Shown one piece after another: positions 7,366 through 14,664 of a stretch of 20,422 nt of DNA (within the stretch, counting starts at the first letter, position 1; the number at the start of each line of letters is the position of its first letter). This DNA comes from Rhodospirillaceae bacterium CCH5-H10 (lineage in GTDB: Bacteria; Pseudomonadota; Alphaproteobacteria; Reyranellales; Reyranellaceae): assembly GCA_001557035.1 (NCBI GenBank), contig LSKJ01000129.1, positions 1 through 20,422 of the forward strand, read 5' to 3'. Position numbers and translations under genes: made by a program. The notes beneath the pieces are model-generated. The model did no database searches, was not told the origin of the DNA, and saw only the letters and a list, made by a program, of their open reading frames with translations.

Positions 7366-8625
7366 TCACCCGAAACGCCCGGGGTCGCAGGCCTGCAGCG
7401 CGGGCGGCAGGTCCTCGCCTTCCATCAGGCGCGCGATCAGGCGGCCGGTGGCGGTCGCCAGCGTCAGGCCGAGATGCTGGTGGCCGTAGCCGCAATAGAC
7501 GTTGGCGAGGCGCGGGGCGCGGCCGATGGCGGGACGGTAGTCGGGGAGCGTCGGCCGCTCGCCGATCCAGCGGCTCTGCTCGGCGCCGCCGACGCCGGGG
7601 AAGATGTCCTTGAGATGTTTCTTCAGCAGGTCGGCGCGATGCCAGGAGGGCGGCTGGTGCGGCGCCGCCAGCTCGACCGTGCCGGCGATGCGCAGGCCCT
7701 CGGCCATCGGCGTGAAGAAAAGGCCGCGATCGGGCGGGCTCACCGGCAGGTCGAACTGCACGTTGTCGGGCGCGACCATCACATGATAGCCGCGCTCGGC
7801 GACCAGCGGCGCGTTGAAGCCCAGCAGGCGCGTCAGCTCGCCCGAGGCGCGGCCGGCGGAAATCATCACCGCGCCGGCGGGAATCTCCGAATCGGTCAGC
7901 TGCACCGCCGTCACGCGGTTGCCGTCGCGCCGGAAGCCGCGCACGCGGCCGCGCATCACGGTGCCGCCCTCGGCGGTGAAGCGCTCGACCAGCGTGGCCA
8001 CGACCTTGTGCGGATTGATGGTGTGCGTGCCGTTCGGATAGTGGATGCCGCGGACGATGGTGCGGCTGAGGCCGGGCGCCAGCTCGCGCGCGCGGTTGCC
8101 GTCGACGATCTCGAACTCGGTCCCCTTGCCCGACTGCAGGCCGCGCATTTCGTCGGTGCCCTGGAACGAGGCCTCGCTCTCATAGACGTAGAGCGCGCCG
8201 CGCGTGCGGAACAGCTCGCCGAGGCCCGATGCCTGGATCTCGGCCTTCCAGGCGATGTCGGCCTCGAGCATCAGCGGCTTGAACATCTCCTTGCCCTTCT
8301 GGACCTCGGCCTGACTCATCGCCGCCAGCGCGAAGCGCGCCATCCAGGGCAGCAGCCAGGGCAGGCTGGGCGGATGGACGGTGAGCGGACCGTCGCGGTC
8401 CATCAGCATCTGCGGCACCTTCTTCAGGGTGGCCGGCCGGGCGAGCGGGATCAGGCTGTCGACCGACAGGAAGCCCGCATTGCCGAAGGAGGTCGCGTTG
8501 CCGGGCTCGGCGCTGTCGAGGAGGACGACCTTGTGGCCGTTGCGCTGAAGGGCGCGGGCGGTGGCCGCGCCGACGATTCCGGCGCCGATGACGATGACGG
8601 GGTCGCTGGTGACTGATTCGCTCAT
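7366..8625 (-). CDS. D-amino acid dehydrogenase-like FAD-dependent oxidoreductase (DadA family)
   Basis: 419-residue flavoenzyme of the DAO/DadA family, which oxidises D-amino acids or other secondary amines to the imino acid and passes electrons to the respiratory chain or oxygen. The N-terminus has the FAD Rossmann motif VIVIGAGIVGAATA (G14, G16, G19), followed by the acidic end of beta-2 in VVLLDS. The C-terminal region has WIGERPTLPDYRPAIGRAP and NVYCGYGHQHLGLTLATATGRLIA, both typical of DadA-like proteins. No signal peptide or membrane helix is apparent; the N-terminal hydrophobic run is the FAD fold. The gene is divergent from hslV (77 bases between start codons) and convergent with the methyltransferase gene. 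Its start at 8625 lacks an obvious Shine-Dalgarno. It stands alone, without an alanine racemase (dadX) neighbour, so D-alanine specificity is not implied. Confidence 0.87.
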   Translation of the reverse strand: MSESVTSDPVIVIGAGIVGAATARALQRNGHKVVLLDSAEPGNATSFGNAGFLSVDSLIPLARPATLKKVPQMLMDRDGPLTVHPPSLPWLLPWMARFALAAMSQAEVQKGKEMFKPLMLEADIAWKAEIQASGLGELFRTRGALYVYESEASFQGTDEMRGLQSGKGTEFEIVDGNRARELAPGLSRTIVRGIHYPNGTHTINPHKVVATLVERFTAEGGTVMRGRVRGFRRDGNRVTAVQLTDSEIPAGAVMISAGRASGELTRLLGFNAPLVAERGYHVMVAPDNVQFDLPVSPPDRGLFFTPMAEGLRIAGTVELAAPHQPPSWHRADLLKKHLKDIFPGVGGAEQSRWIGERPTLPDYRPAIGRAPRLANVYCGYGHQHLGLTLATATGRLIARLMEGEDLPPALQACDPGRFG

Positions 8626-8667
8626 GGACCGAGGTTAGCACGCCGGCTGCGGGAGCCCGAGGCGGCG

Positions 8668-8698
8668 ATTGATTTGTGGCTGTGAATCCCTATTTAGG
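8668..8698 (+). promoter_or_regulatory. Putative heat-shock (RpoH/sigma-32) promoter of hslVU
   Basis: The alphaproteobacterial heat-shock promoter consensus, as I recall it, is CTTG, 17-18 bases, CYTATNTNNG. Here ATTG at 8668-8671 is followed by exactly 17 bases and then CCTATTTAGG at 8689-8698, which fits every fixed position of the -10 part and three of four of the -35 part. hslVU is a classic RpoH-regulon operon. Transcription would begin around 8703, which is the A of the hslV ATG, so the message may be leaderless. Confidence 0.6.
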
Positions 8699-8702
8699 GC
8701 GC

Positions 8703-9266
8703 ATGTCTTCCGCACAATCAGACACTTCCTCCGGTCCCGGCTGGCATGCCACGACCATCCTCTCGGTTCGCAAGGACGGCCAGGTCGTCATGGCCGGCGA
8801 CGGCCAGGTGTCGATGGGTCCGACCATCGTCAAGGGCAACGCCAGGAAGGTCCGCCGCATCGGCAACGGCCAGATCATCGCGGGCTTCGCCGGCGCCACG
8901 GCCGATGCCTTCACCCTGTTCGAGCGCCTCGAAGCCAAGCTGGAGCGCCATCCCGGCCAGCTCCTGCGGGCCTGCATCGAACTCGCCAAGGACTGGCGGA
9001 CCGACCGCTACCTGCGCCGGCTCGAGGCGATGATGGCGGTGGCCGACAAGGACGTGTCGCTGCTCCTGTCCGGAACCGGCGACGTGCTGGAACCCGAGGG
9101 CGGCATCATCGCCATCGGCTCGGGCGGCAACTACGCGCTCTCTGCCGCGCGCGCGCTGATCGATGTCGATGGGCTCGACGCCGAGGCGATCGCGCGCAAG
9201 TCGATGAAGATCGCCGGCGACATCTGCGTCTACACCAACCACAACCTGGTCATCGAGAAGCTCTGA
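8703..9266 (+). CDS. hslV: ATP-dependent protease subunit HslV (ClpQ)
   Basis: 187-residue precursor of the proteasome-like threonine peptidase of the HslUV protease, a dodecamer capped by HslU hexamers in the cytoplasm. The sequence [23 protein letters not shown] marks the mature N-terminus. Thr17 aligns with the catalytic Thr1 of other HslV proteins, so about 16 residues are removed, longer than the single Met in E. coli. Other family segments are [23 protein letters not shown] and [20 protein letters not shown]. The ATG at 8703 is the only sensible start: a GTG at 8676 lies upstream of the probable promoter, and there is no other start codon before Thr17. The AGGG at 8696-8699 is only 3 bases from the ATG, too close for a normal ribosome-binding site. 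hslU follows after 7 bases. Confidence 0.95.
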   Translation: MSSAQSDTSSGPGWHATTILSVRKDGQVVMAGDGQVSMGPTIVKGNARKVRRIGNGQIIAGFAGATADAFTLFERLEAKLERHPGQLLRACIELAKDWRTDRYLRRLEAMMAVADKDVSLLLSGTGDVLEPEGGIIAIGSGGNYALSAARALIDVDGLDAEAIARKSMKIAGDICVYTNHNLVIEKL

Positions 9267-9273
9267 GAGAACC

Positions 9274-10593
9274 ATGAGCGCCATGAGTAACGACTTTTCC
9301 CCGCGCGAGATCGTCTCCGAGCTCGACAAGCACATCATCGGCCAGCAGGAGGCCAAGCGCGCCGTCGCCATCGCGCTGCGCAACCGCTGGCGCCGCCTGC
9401 AGCTCTCCGATTCGCTGCGCGACGAGGTGCTGCCCAAGAACATCCTGATGATCGGGCCGACCGGCGTCGGCAAGACGGAGATCGCGCGCCGGTTGGCGAA
9501 GCTCACCAACGCGCCGTTCCTCAAGGTCGAGGCGACCAAGTTCACCGAGGTCGGCTATGTCGGCCGCGACGTCGAGCAGATCGCCCGCGACCTGATGGAA
9601 GCCGCCATCGAGATGGCGCGCGAGAGCCTGCGCAAGGACGTGAAGGCCAAGGCCGAGCTGGCCGCCGAGGACCGCGTGATCGATGCGCTGTGCGGCGCCA
9701 ATGCCAGCGAGGAGACGAAGCTGCGCTTCCGCCACAAGCTGCGCGCCGGCGAACTCGACGACCGCGAGATCGAGGTCGAGGTCGCCGATTCGGGCGGGCC
9801 GATGCAGTTCGAGGTGCCAGGGCAACCGGGCGCATCGGTCGGCATGATCAACATCGGCGACATGCTGGGCAAGGCGTTCGGCGGGCGCACCAAGAAGCGC
9901 AAGATGACCGTGGCCGACAGCTACCAGACGCTGATGCGCGAGGAGAGCGACAAGCTTCTGGACCAGGAGCGCGTCGTGCGCGAGGCGCGCGACATGGTCG
10001 AGCAGAACGGCATCGTCTTCATCGACGAGATCGACAAGATCACGGCGCGCAGCGAATACCGTGGCGGCGGCGACGTGAGCCGCGAGGGCGTGCAGCGCGA
10101 CCTGCTGCCGCTGATCGAGGGCACGACGGTGAACACCAAGCACGGGCCGGTGAAGACCGACCATGTCCTGTTCATCTGCTCCGGCGCCTTCCATCTCGCC
10201 AAGCCGTCGGACATGCTGCCGGAGCTGCAGGGCCGCCTGCCGATCCGCGTCAGCCTGGCCTCGCTCAGCCAGGAGGATTTTCGCCGCATCCTGACCGAGC
10301 CCGAGGCCAGCCTGGTCAAGCAGTACAAGGCGCTGATGGCCACCGAGAAGGTCGAGCTCGACTTCAAACCCGACGCGATCGACGAGCTGGCGCGCCTGTC
10401 GGCCGACATCAACGAGACGGTCGAGAACATCGGCGCGCGCCGGCTGCACACGGTGATGGAGAAGCTGCTGGAAGAGATCAGCTTCACCGCCTCGGACAAG
10501 CCCAACACGAAGATGGAAATCGACGCCGCCTACGTCCGCTCGCATGTCAGCGAGCTGGCGAAGAACGCCGACCTCTCGAAGTACGTACTGTAA
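9274..10593 (+). CDS. hslU: ATP-dependent protease ATPase subunit HslU (ClpY)
   Basis: 439-residue AAA+ unfoldase that feeds substrates into HslV. Visible motifs, in order: N-terminal [17 protein letters not shown]; Walker A GPTGVGKT (61-68); pore loop GYVG (94-97); the inserted I domain (about 110-225); Walker B IVFIDEID (247-254); sensor 1 region around [12 protein letters not shown] (296-307); sensor 2 in [15 protein letters not shown]. The C-terminal tail DLSKYVL matches the conserved HslU tail that docks into HslV pockets to activate it. Length and order fit the family throughout. The start at 9274 is 7 bases after the hslV stop, with GAGAGA as ribosome-binding site. An ATG three codons later (9283) is possible. 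Transcription is probably from the promoter before hslV. Confidence 0.96.
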   Translation: MSAMSNDFSPREIVSELDKHIIGQQEAKRAVAIALRNRWRRLQLSDSLRDEVLPKNILMIGPTGVGKTEIARRLAKLTNAPFLKVEATKFTEVGYVGRDVEQIARDLMEAAIEMARESLRKDVKAKAELAAEDRVIDALCGANASEETKLRFRHKLRAGELDDREIEVEVADSGGPMQFEVPGQPGASVGMINIGDMLGKAFGGRTKKRKMTVADSYQTLMREESDKLLDQERVVREARDMVEQNGIVFIDEIDKITARSEYRGGGDVSREGVQRDLLPLIEGTTVNTKHGPVKTDHVLFICSGAFHLAKPSDMLPELQGRLPIRVSLASLSQEDFRRILTEPEASLVKQYKALMATEKVELDFKPDAIDELARLSADINETVENIGARRLHTVMEKLLEEISFTASDKPNTKMEIDAAYVRSHVSELAKNADLSKYVL

Positions 10594-10608
10594 ACGGGCT
10601 TTCTAAAT

Positions 10609-10683
10609 GGAGCGCGCAACTCCAGTTGCGCTCTTCTCTTGCATCATCGACGGCGCATGAGCGCAACTGGAGTTGCGCGCTCC
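10609..10683. repeat. Perfect 25-bp nested inverted repeat after hslU
   Basis: The arm at 10609-10633 (starts GGAGCGCGCAACTCC, ends TTGCGCTC) and the arm at 10659-10683 are exact reverse complements over 25 bases, separated by 25 bases. Each arm is itself palindromic around its centre (GCGCAACT-CC-AGTTGCGC and its complement), so the element can form either one long hairpin or two small ones. It lies between hslU and a convergent small gene, 15 bases after the hslU stop. A bidirectional transcription stop or a mobile intergenic repeat are both possible. There is no T-run at its edges. Confidence 0.85.
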
Positions 10684-10699
10684 GATGACGACTGGCTGA

Positions 10700-10837
10700 T
10701 CAAAGGCAATAGGCCGCGATCAGGTCCACGAGATAGGCGGGGCCGTTCAGGCCCCACAGGATGAACGACACGACCGTCGCGGCCGCGACCAGGCTGGCCA
10801 GTCCCCACAGAAGAACAGGGCGCCAGCCGGCGATCAT
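10700..10837 (-). CDS. 45-residue single-helix membrane protein coupled to MFS gene
   Basis: This small frame begins at an ATG that overlaps the TGA of the upstream MFS gene by four bases (ATGA), a typical translational-coupling arrangement. The product starts MIAGWRPVLLWGLASL. It has one hydrophobic helix at about residues 8-30 and a short C-terminal segment that could be a second half-helix (NGPAYLVDLIAAYCL). Of its 45 codons 38 end in G or C, as expected of real genes here. I do not recognise a family. Tiny single-helix partners are known beside some MFS carriers, but the residue pattern I recall for the named MFS small-subunit family does not match this one. A role in stability or assembly of the MFS protein is inference. 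Confidence 0.65.
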   Translation of the reverse strand: MIAGWRPVLLWGLASLVAAATVVSFILWGLNGPAYLVDLIAAYCL

Positions 10838-12081
10838 GCGGGCTGCGGCATCGCCGCCGGGCGCATGAGACGCTCCTCGACGATCGGGTAGTGCAGCGCC
10901 GCCGAGACGAGGCCGAGCGCGATCGAGATCCACCACATCATGTCGTAGTTGCCCTGCAGGTCGAACAGGCGCCCGCCACCCCAGCCGCCGAAGAAGCTTC
11001 CGATCTGGTGGCCCATGAAGACGATGCCGTTCAGCATGGTGACGTGCACCGGCCCGAAGATGTAGCCGACCAGCGAGGTCGTGAGCGGCACGGTGCCCAG
11101 CCACAGGAAGCCCAGAGCGGCCGCGAAGATCAGCACCGAGGCGGCCGACAGCGGCGCCAGCACGAAGCCCAGGAAGACCAGGGAGCGGAGCAGGTAGAGC
11201 GTCGACAGCAGGTTCTTGCGCTTGAACCTGTTGCCCATCGAACTCCACAGGATGGCGCCGGCGATATTGAAGAGACCGACCATGCCGATGGCCCAGCCGC
11301 CCAGTTCGGCCGGCGAGAGCTGGATGCCGAACAGCGACAGGCCGATCCCCTTGTCGGAGATATAGGCCGGCAGATGACCGCCCACGAAGGCGACGTGGAA
11401 GCCGCAGACGAAGTAGCCGATCACCAGCAGCACGAAGCTGCGCTGCGCGAAGGCCTCGGACAGCGCCGCGCCGGTCGTCTGGCTGCCGCCGCTGCCCTTC
11501 TTGGAGGCCGCGATCTCCTTGCGGTCGTTGAGGCCGAGGGGCAGCACGATCATGACCAGCGCCAGGATGGTCAGCGCCCACATGGTCGGGCGCCAGTCGC
11601 CGAAATAGTTCTGCAGCACGGCGGCCAGCGGCACGATGAAGAACTGGCCGAACGAGCCGCCGGCGGAGCAGATGCCCACGGCCAGTGCCTGCTTGGCCGG
11701 TGGGGCCACGCGCAGGATGACGCCCAGCACCGGCCCGAAGGTCGCCGCCGACAGGCCGATGCCGACCAGCAGGTTGCCCAGGATCAGCATGAAGCCGTCG
11801 TGCATCGTGGCCGTCACGATCATGCCCAGGACGTAGACGGCACCGCCGCCGGCAATGGTCGGCGCCGAGCCGAACCGGTCGGCGAGGCGGCCGGAGAAGG
11901 GCGCAATGACGCCCATCAGCAGCATCGACAGCGCCGTGCCGAACGAGAAGAGTTCGCGGCCGACGTTGAGTTCGGCCGAGATCGGCTTCAGGAAGATGCC
12001 GAAGCTCTGGCGGACGCCGAGGCCGATGGTGAGGACGAGGAAGCCGCACCAGACGGCGGTCCAATAGGAGCGTTGGGTCAT
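10834..12081 (-). CDS. MFS transporter, 12 transmembrane helices
   Basis: 415-residue inner-membrane carrier of the major facilitator superfamily. The motif-A loop between helices 2 and 3 is GRLADRFG (residues 64-71). The first helix includes GLGVRQSFGIFLKPI, a pattern common in MCT/OFA-like (monocarboxylate or oxalate/formate-type) MFS proteins. A charged loop near DRKEIAASKKGSGGS separates the two six-helix halves. The ATG at 12081 is preferred over a GTG at 12129, whose extra residues (AEHLASAGGPPQVAA) are not membrane-like and lie in the divergent promoter region. Its stop overlaps the ATG of the 45-residue membrane protein. It is divergent from the exported hydrolase gene, so the pair may be co-regulated, but there is no regulator nearby. 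An organic-acid substrate is plausible but unproven. Confidence 0.85.
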   Translation of the reverse strand: MTQRSYWTAVWCGFLVLTIGLGVRQSFGIFLKPISAELNVGRELFSFGTALSMLLMGVIAPFSGRLADRFGSAPTIAGGGAVYVLGMIVTATMHDGFMLILGNLLVGIGLSAATFGPVLGVILRVAPPAKQALAVGICSAGGSFGQFFIVPLAAVLQNYFGDWRPTMWALTILALVMIVLPLGLNDRKEIAASKKGSGGSQTTGAALSEAFAQRSFVLLVIGYFVCGFHVAFVGGHLPAYISDKGIGLSLFGIQLSPAELGGWAIGMVGLFNIAGAILWSSMGNRFKRKNLLSTLYLLRSLVFLGFVLAPLSAASVLIFAAALGFLWLGTVPLTTSLVGYIFGPVHVTMLNGIVFMGHQIGSFFGGWGGGRLFDLQGNYDMMWWISIALGLVSAALHYPIVEERLMRPAAMPQPA

Positions 12082-12139
12082 GGCCGCAACCTGAGGCGGG
12101 CCGCCCGCACTGGCAAGATGTTCGGCCACAGTGTTTCCA

Positions 12140-12145
12140 TAGAAT
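12140..12145 (+). promoter_or_regulatory. Candidate -10 element for the hydrolase gene
   Basis: TAGAAT at 12140-12145 matches five of six positions of the sigma-70 -10 consensus and lies in the only AT-rich part of the 106-base divergent spacer. No good -35 is found at 16-18 bases. Transcription would start about 12152, which coincides with an in-frame upstream ATG. Confidence 0.3.
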
Positions 12146-12187
12146 TACTTCATGCCGTCACAAGCTGCGATGTGGCAGAACATATCC

Positions 12188-13711
12188 ATGGTTCGACTGC
12201 GGTTCCTGTGCGGTTTGGCAGCTTTCCTGCTGGTTCTGGCAGGAAGCGCGGCGGCGGCGCCGCGGCTGGAGCGCGAGCGCTGCGCCTTCAAGCCGCCCAA
12301 GGGCGACCGGGTCGAATGCTTCGTCCTGATCGTGCCGGAGAACCGCGAGCAGCCGCAGGGCCGCGAGATCAAGCTCAAGGTCGCCATCCTCAAGGCCAAG
12401 CGCACGGCCGGTGTGGAACCGTTGGTCTATCTGTCCGGCGGGCCTGGCGACGCGCCGCTGGTCGCCTCGGCGCCGGGCGCCGACGCGCTGAGCGAGGGCG
12501 ACTGGTGGAACGAGACGGCCGCCATCCGCCGCCGCCGCGACGTCGTCATCCTGAGCCAGCGCGGCGCCGGCGGCTCGTCGCCCAATCTCGACTGCTTCGA
12601 TACCCGCACCTCCGATCCCGCCAAGGCCCGCCGGCGCGCCGTCACGGAACAGCAGGAGAAGGACATACTGGTGCGCTGCCGGGCGGGCCTCGACCGGCGC
12701 AAGATCGACCTCGCCATGTACACGACTCCGGCCCTGGCCGACGACGTGGCGGACCTCGCCGCGGCGCTGGGGCAGAGCAAGATCAACCTCTACGGCGTGT
12801 CCTACGGCACGCGCTGGGCGCTCGAAGTGATGCGCCGCCATCCCGACCTGGTGCGGGCGGCGGTGCTGGACGGCGTGTATCCGCCCCAGGTCAACGGCGA
12901 GCAGAACGAGCCCGAGATCGTGCGCCGCGCCTTCGAGCAGCTCTACAAGGACTGCGACGCCGATGCCGTGTGCCGCGAGCGCCAGCCCAACCTGCGCGCC
13001 GAGGTCGAGGCCCTGATCACCGGCGCGGAGCGAACGCCGCTCGAGCTCTCCATCACCCTGGAGGACGGACCCCACGCGGTGCGGCTCGACGGCACGCAGG
13101 TGCTGATGGTCATGCTCAACATGATGCGCGAGGGCGAGGTGGCCTCTATCCCCGAGATGGTGACGGCGGCCCGCAAGGGCGACATGCGGTTGCTCAAACT
13201 CTACGCCGAGGACCTCGAGACCAACGACGGCGGCCTGATGGAGCAGAACGCCCAGCAGTTCGACGGGCTCTACAACAGCATCGAATGCCGCGAGACCTGG
13301 CCGATGGTCGATCGCAACGCCCGGCGCCGGGCGATCGAGAACAACGGCGTCTACGGGCTGAACGCCAGGTCGAGCAAGTCGCCGATCTTCTGCCCGGTAT
13401 GGCGGGTCGCGGCCGCGCCGGCGGCGGAACGCCAGCCGGTGAAGTCCGACGTGCCGACCCTGCTGCTGAGCGGCGGCTACGACTGGCTGACCCCGCCCGC
13501 GTGGGCGCGCGAGGCCGCCAGGACGCTGTCCGCCTCGCGCAACGTCGTCTTCCGTGCGCAGGGCCATGGCGTCGTCGTCCAGGACGCCTGCGCGGCCCGC
13601 CTGCGCGACGTCTTCATCGAGGATCCGAACCCCAAGCGCGCACTGGTCTGCCGCCCCGACACGGCGCCCAACTTCACCGCCGCCTGGGAACGCGCGCGCA
13701 ACATGCCGTGA
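12188..13711 (+). CDS. Exported alpha/beta hydrolase, S33/TAP-like peptidase family
   Basis: 507-residue secreted hydrolase similar to proline-iminopeptidase and tripeptidyl-aminopeptidase-like (TAP) enzymes. Residues 1-24 form a Sec signal peptide (MVRLRFLCGLAAFLLVLAGSAAAA). The oxyanion-region motif is YLSGGPG (81-87), an HGGPG variant; the nucleophile is S205 in GVSYG (203-207); the acid is the Asp of SGGYDWLTPP; and the base is the His in AQGHGVV near the C-terminus. Several cysteines suit a periplasmic protein. The ATG at 12188 puts the signal peptide at the N-terminus. ATGs at 12152 and 12170 are in frame and would add up to 12 residues; none has a strong ribosome-binding site. The NMO-like gene follows after 10 bases, so they share an operon. 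Substrate (peptide or ester) is unknown. Confidence 0.85.
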   Translation: MVRLRFLCGLAAFLLVLAGSAAAAPRLERERCAFKPPKGDRVECFVLIVPENREQPQGREIKLKVAILKAKRTAGVEPLVYLSGGPGDAPLVASAPGADALSEGDWWNETAAIRRRRDVVILSQRGAGGSSPNLDCFDTRTSDPAKARRRAVTEQQEKDILVRCRAGLDRRKIDLAMYTTPALADDVADLAAALGQSKINLYGVSYGTRWALEVMRRHPDLVRAAVLDGVYPPQVNGEQNEPEIVRRAFEQLYKDCDADAVCRERQPNLRAEVEALITGAERTPLELSITLEDGPHAVRLDGTQVLMVMLNMMREGEVASIPEMVTAARKGDMRLLKLYAEDLETNDGGLMEQNAQQFDGLYNSIECRETWPMVDRNARRRAIENNGVYGLNARSSKSPIFCPVWRVAAAPAAERQPVKSDVPTLLLSGGYDWLTPPAWAREAARTLSASRNVVFRAQGHGVVVQDACAARLRDVFIEDPNPKRALVCRPDTAPNFTAAWERARNMP

Positions 13712-13721
13712 GGAGAGACCA

Positions 13722-14657
13722 ATGAATCGCGTGCTGGCTCATACCGGCGTCCAATATCCGATCGTGCAGGCGCCGATGGGCTACATCGCCCGCAGCCAGC
13801 TCGCCTCGGCGGTGTCCAATGCCGGCGGCCTCGGGATCATCGAGACGTCGAGCGGCGAGGTCGATGCCTGCCTGGCCGAGATCGCGAAGATGAAGACGCT
13901 GACCGACAAGCCGTTCGGCGTGAACCTGCCGCTGCTGTTCATCCGCGAGCCGCGGGTCGTCGACCTGGTCGCCAAGTCGGGCGTGAAGTTCGTGACCACC
14001 TCGGCGGGATCGCCGGCCAAGCTGCTGCCGACACTCAAGGCAGCAGGGCTGATCGTCTACCACGTGGTGCCCAACCTCTCCTCGGCGCTCAAGGCGGTCG
14101 AGGCGGGGGTCGACGGGCTGATCGTCGAAGGCGGCGAGGGCGGCGGCTTCAAGAACCCCGATGACGTCTCGACCTTGGTGCTGCTGCAGGCGGTGCGGGA
14201 GCAGACCGACGTGCCGATGATCGCGGCCGGCGGCATCTGCGACGGGCGCGGCATGGCGGCGGCCTTCGCGCTGGGCGCCGAGGGCATCCAGATGGGCACG
14301 CGCTTCGTGAGTTCGGTGGAGAGCCCGGTTCACGCCAACTACAAGCAGGCGATCGTGGACGCCGGCGATACCGGCACGGTGATGCTCAATCGCAAATCGA
14401 CGCCCTGCGTGCGGGCGCTCAAGACGGAACGGACCGCGGAGATCGAACGCGAGGGATCGTTCGACCGCTCGATCTTCGGCTCGGTGAAGGACGTCTATTT
14501 CGGCGGCGACATGGAGGCTTCGCTGGCGCTGGCCGGCCAGACCGTCGGCCTGATCCATGAGGTGCTGCCGGTGGCCGAGATCATCCGCTCGACCGTCGAG
14601 GGTTTCCATGCCATCCGCCGCCGGCAGGGCGAAAGGTCCCTGGCCGGCGGTTTCTGA
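13722..14657 (+). CDS. Nitronate monooxygenase-like flavoprotein (NMO / 2-nitropropane dioxygenase family)
   Basis: 311-residue TIM-barrel FMN protein. Family landmarks are PIVQAPMGYIARSQLASAVSNAGGLG (residues 10-35), FGVNLPLLF, the phosphate-binding stretch VPMIAAGGICDGRGMAAAFALGAEGIQMGTRF, and a C-terminal cap. The family oxidises alkyl nitronates using oxygen, and FabK-type enoyl-ACP reductases share the fold. At the position where characterised NMO and FabK proteins carry a catalytic histidine (AGGH-type motif) this protein reads EGGEGGGFKNP, with Phe in place of His. Its chemistry may therefore differ from textbook NMO. The ATG at 13722 has AGGAGAG as ribosome-binding site and follows the hydrolase stop by 10 bases. 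The gene converges with the TRAP operon, with only 7 bases between stop codons. Confidence 0.85.
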   Translation: MNRVLAHTGVQYPIVQAPMGYIARSQLASAVSNAGGLGIIETSSGEVDACLAEIAKMKTLTDKPFGVNLPLLFIREPRVVDLVAKSGVKFVTTSAGSPAKLLPTLKAAGLIVYHVVPNLSSALKAVEAGVDGLIVEGGEGGGFKNPDDVSTLVLLQAVREQTDVPMIAAGGICDGRGMAAAFALGAEGIQMGTRFVSSVESPVHANYKQAIVDAGDTGTVMLNRKSTPCVRALKTERTAEIEREGSFDRSIFGSVKDVYFGGDMEASLALAGQTVGLIHEVLPVAEIIRSTVEGFHAIRRRQGERSLAGGF

Positions 14658-14664
14658 GGCCTTT

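Noticed and set aside
8676..8702. GTG at 8676 as hslV start
   Set aside because: It would lie inside the probable promoter and add nine residues (MAVNPYLGR) before an already long propeptide.
10891..13725. Very long plus-strand open frame (about 944 codons) across the MFS and hydrolase genes
   Set aside because: It is antisense to the MFS gene and out of frame with the hydrolase. The product is a low-complexity run of His, Arg, Gln, Asp and Ala, typical of shadow frames in high-GC DNA.
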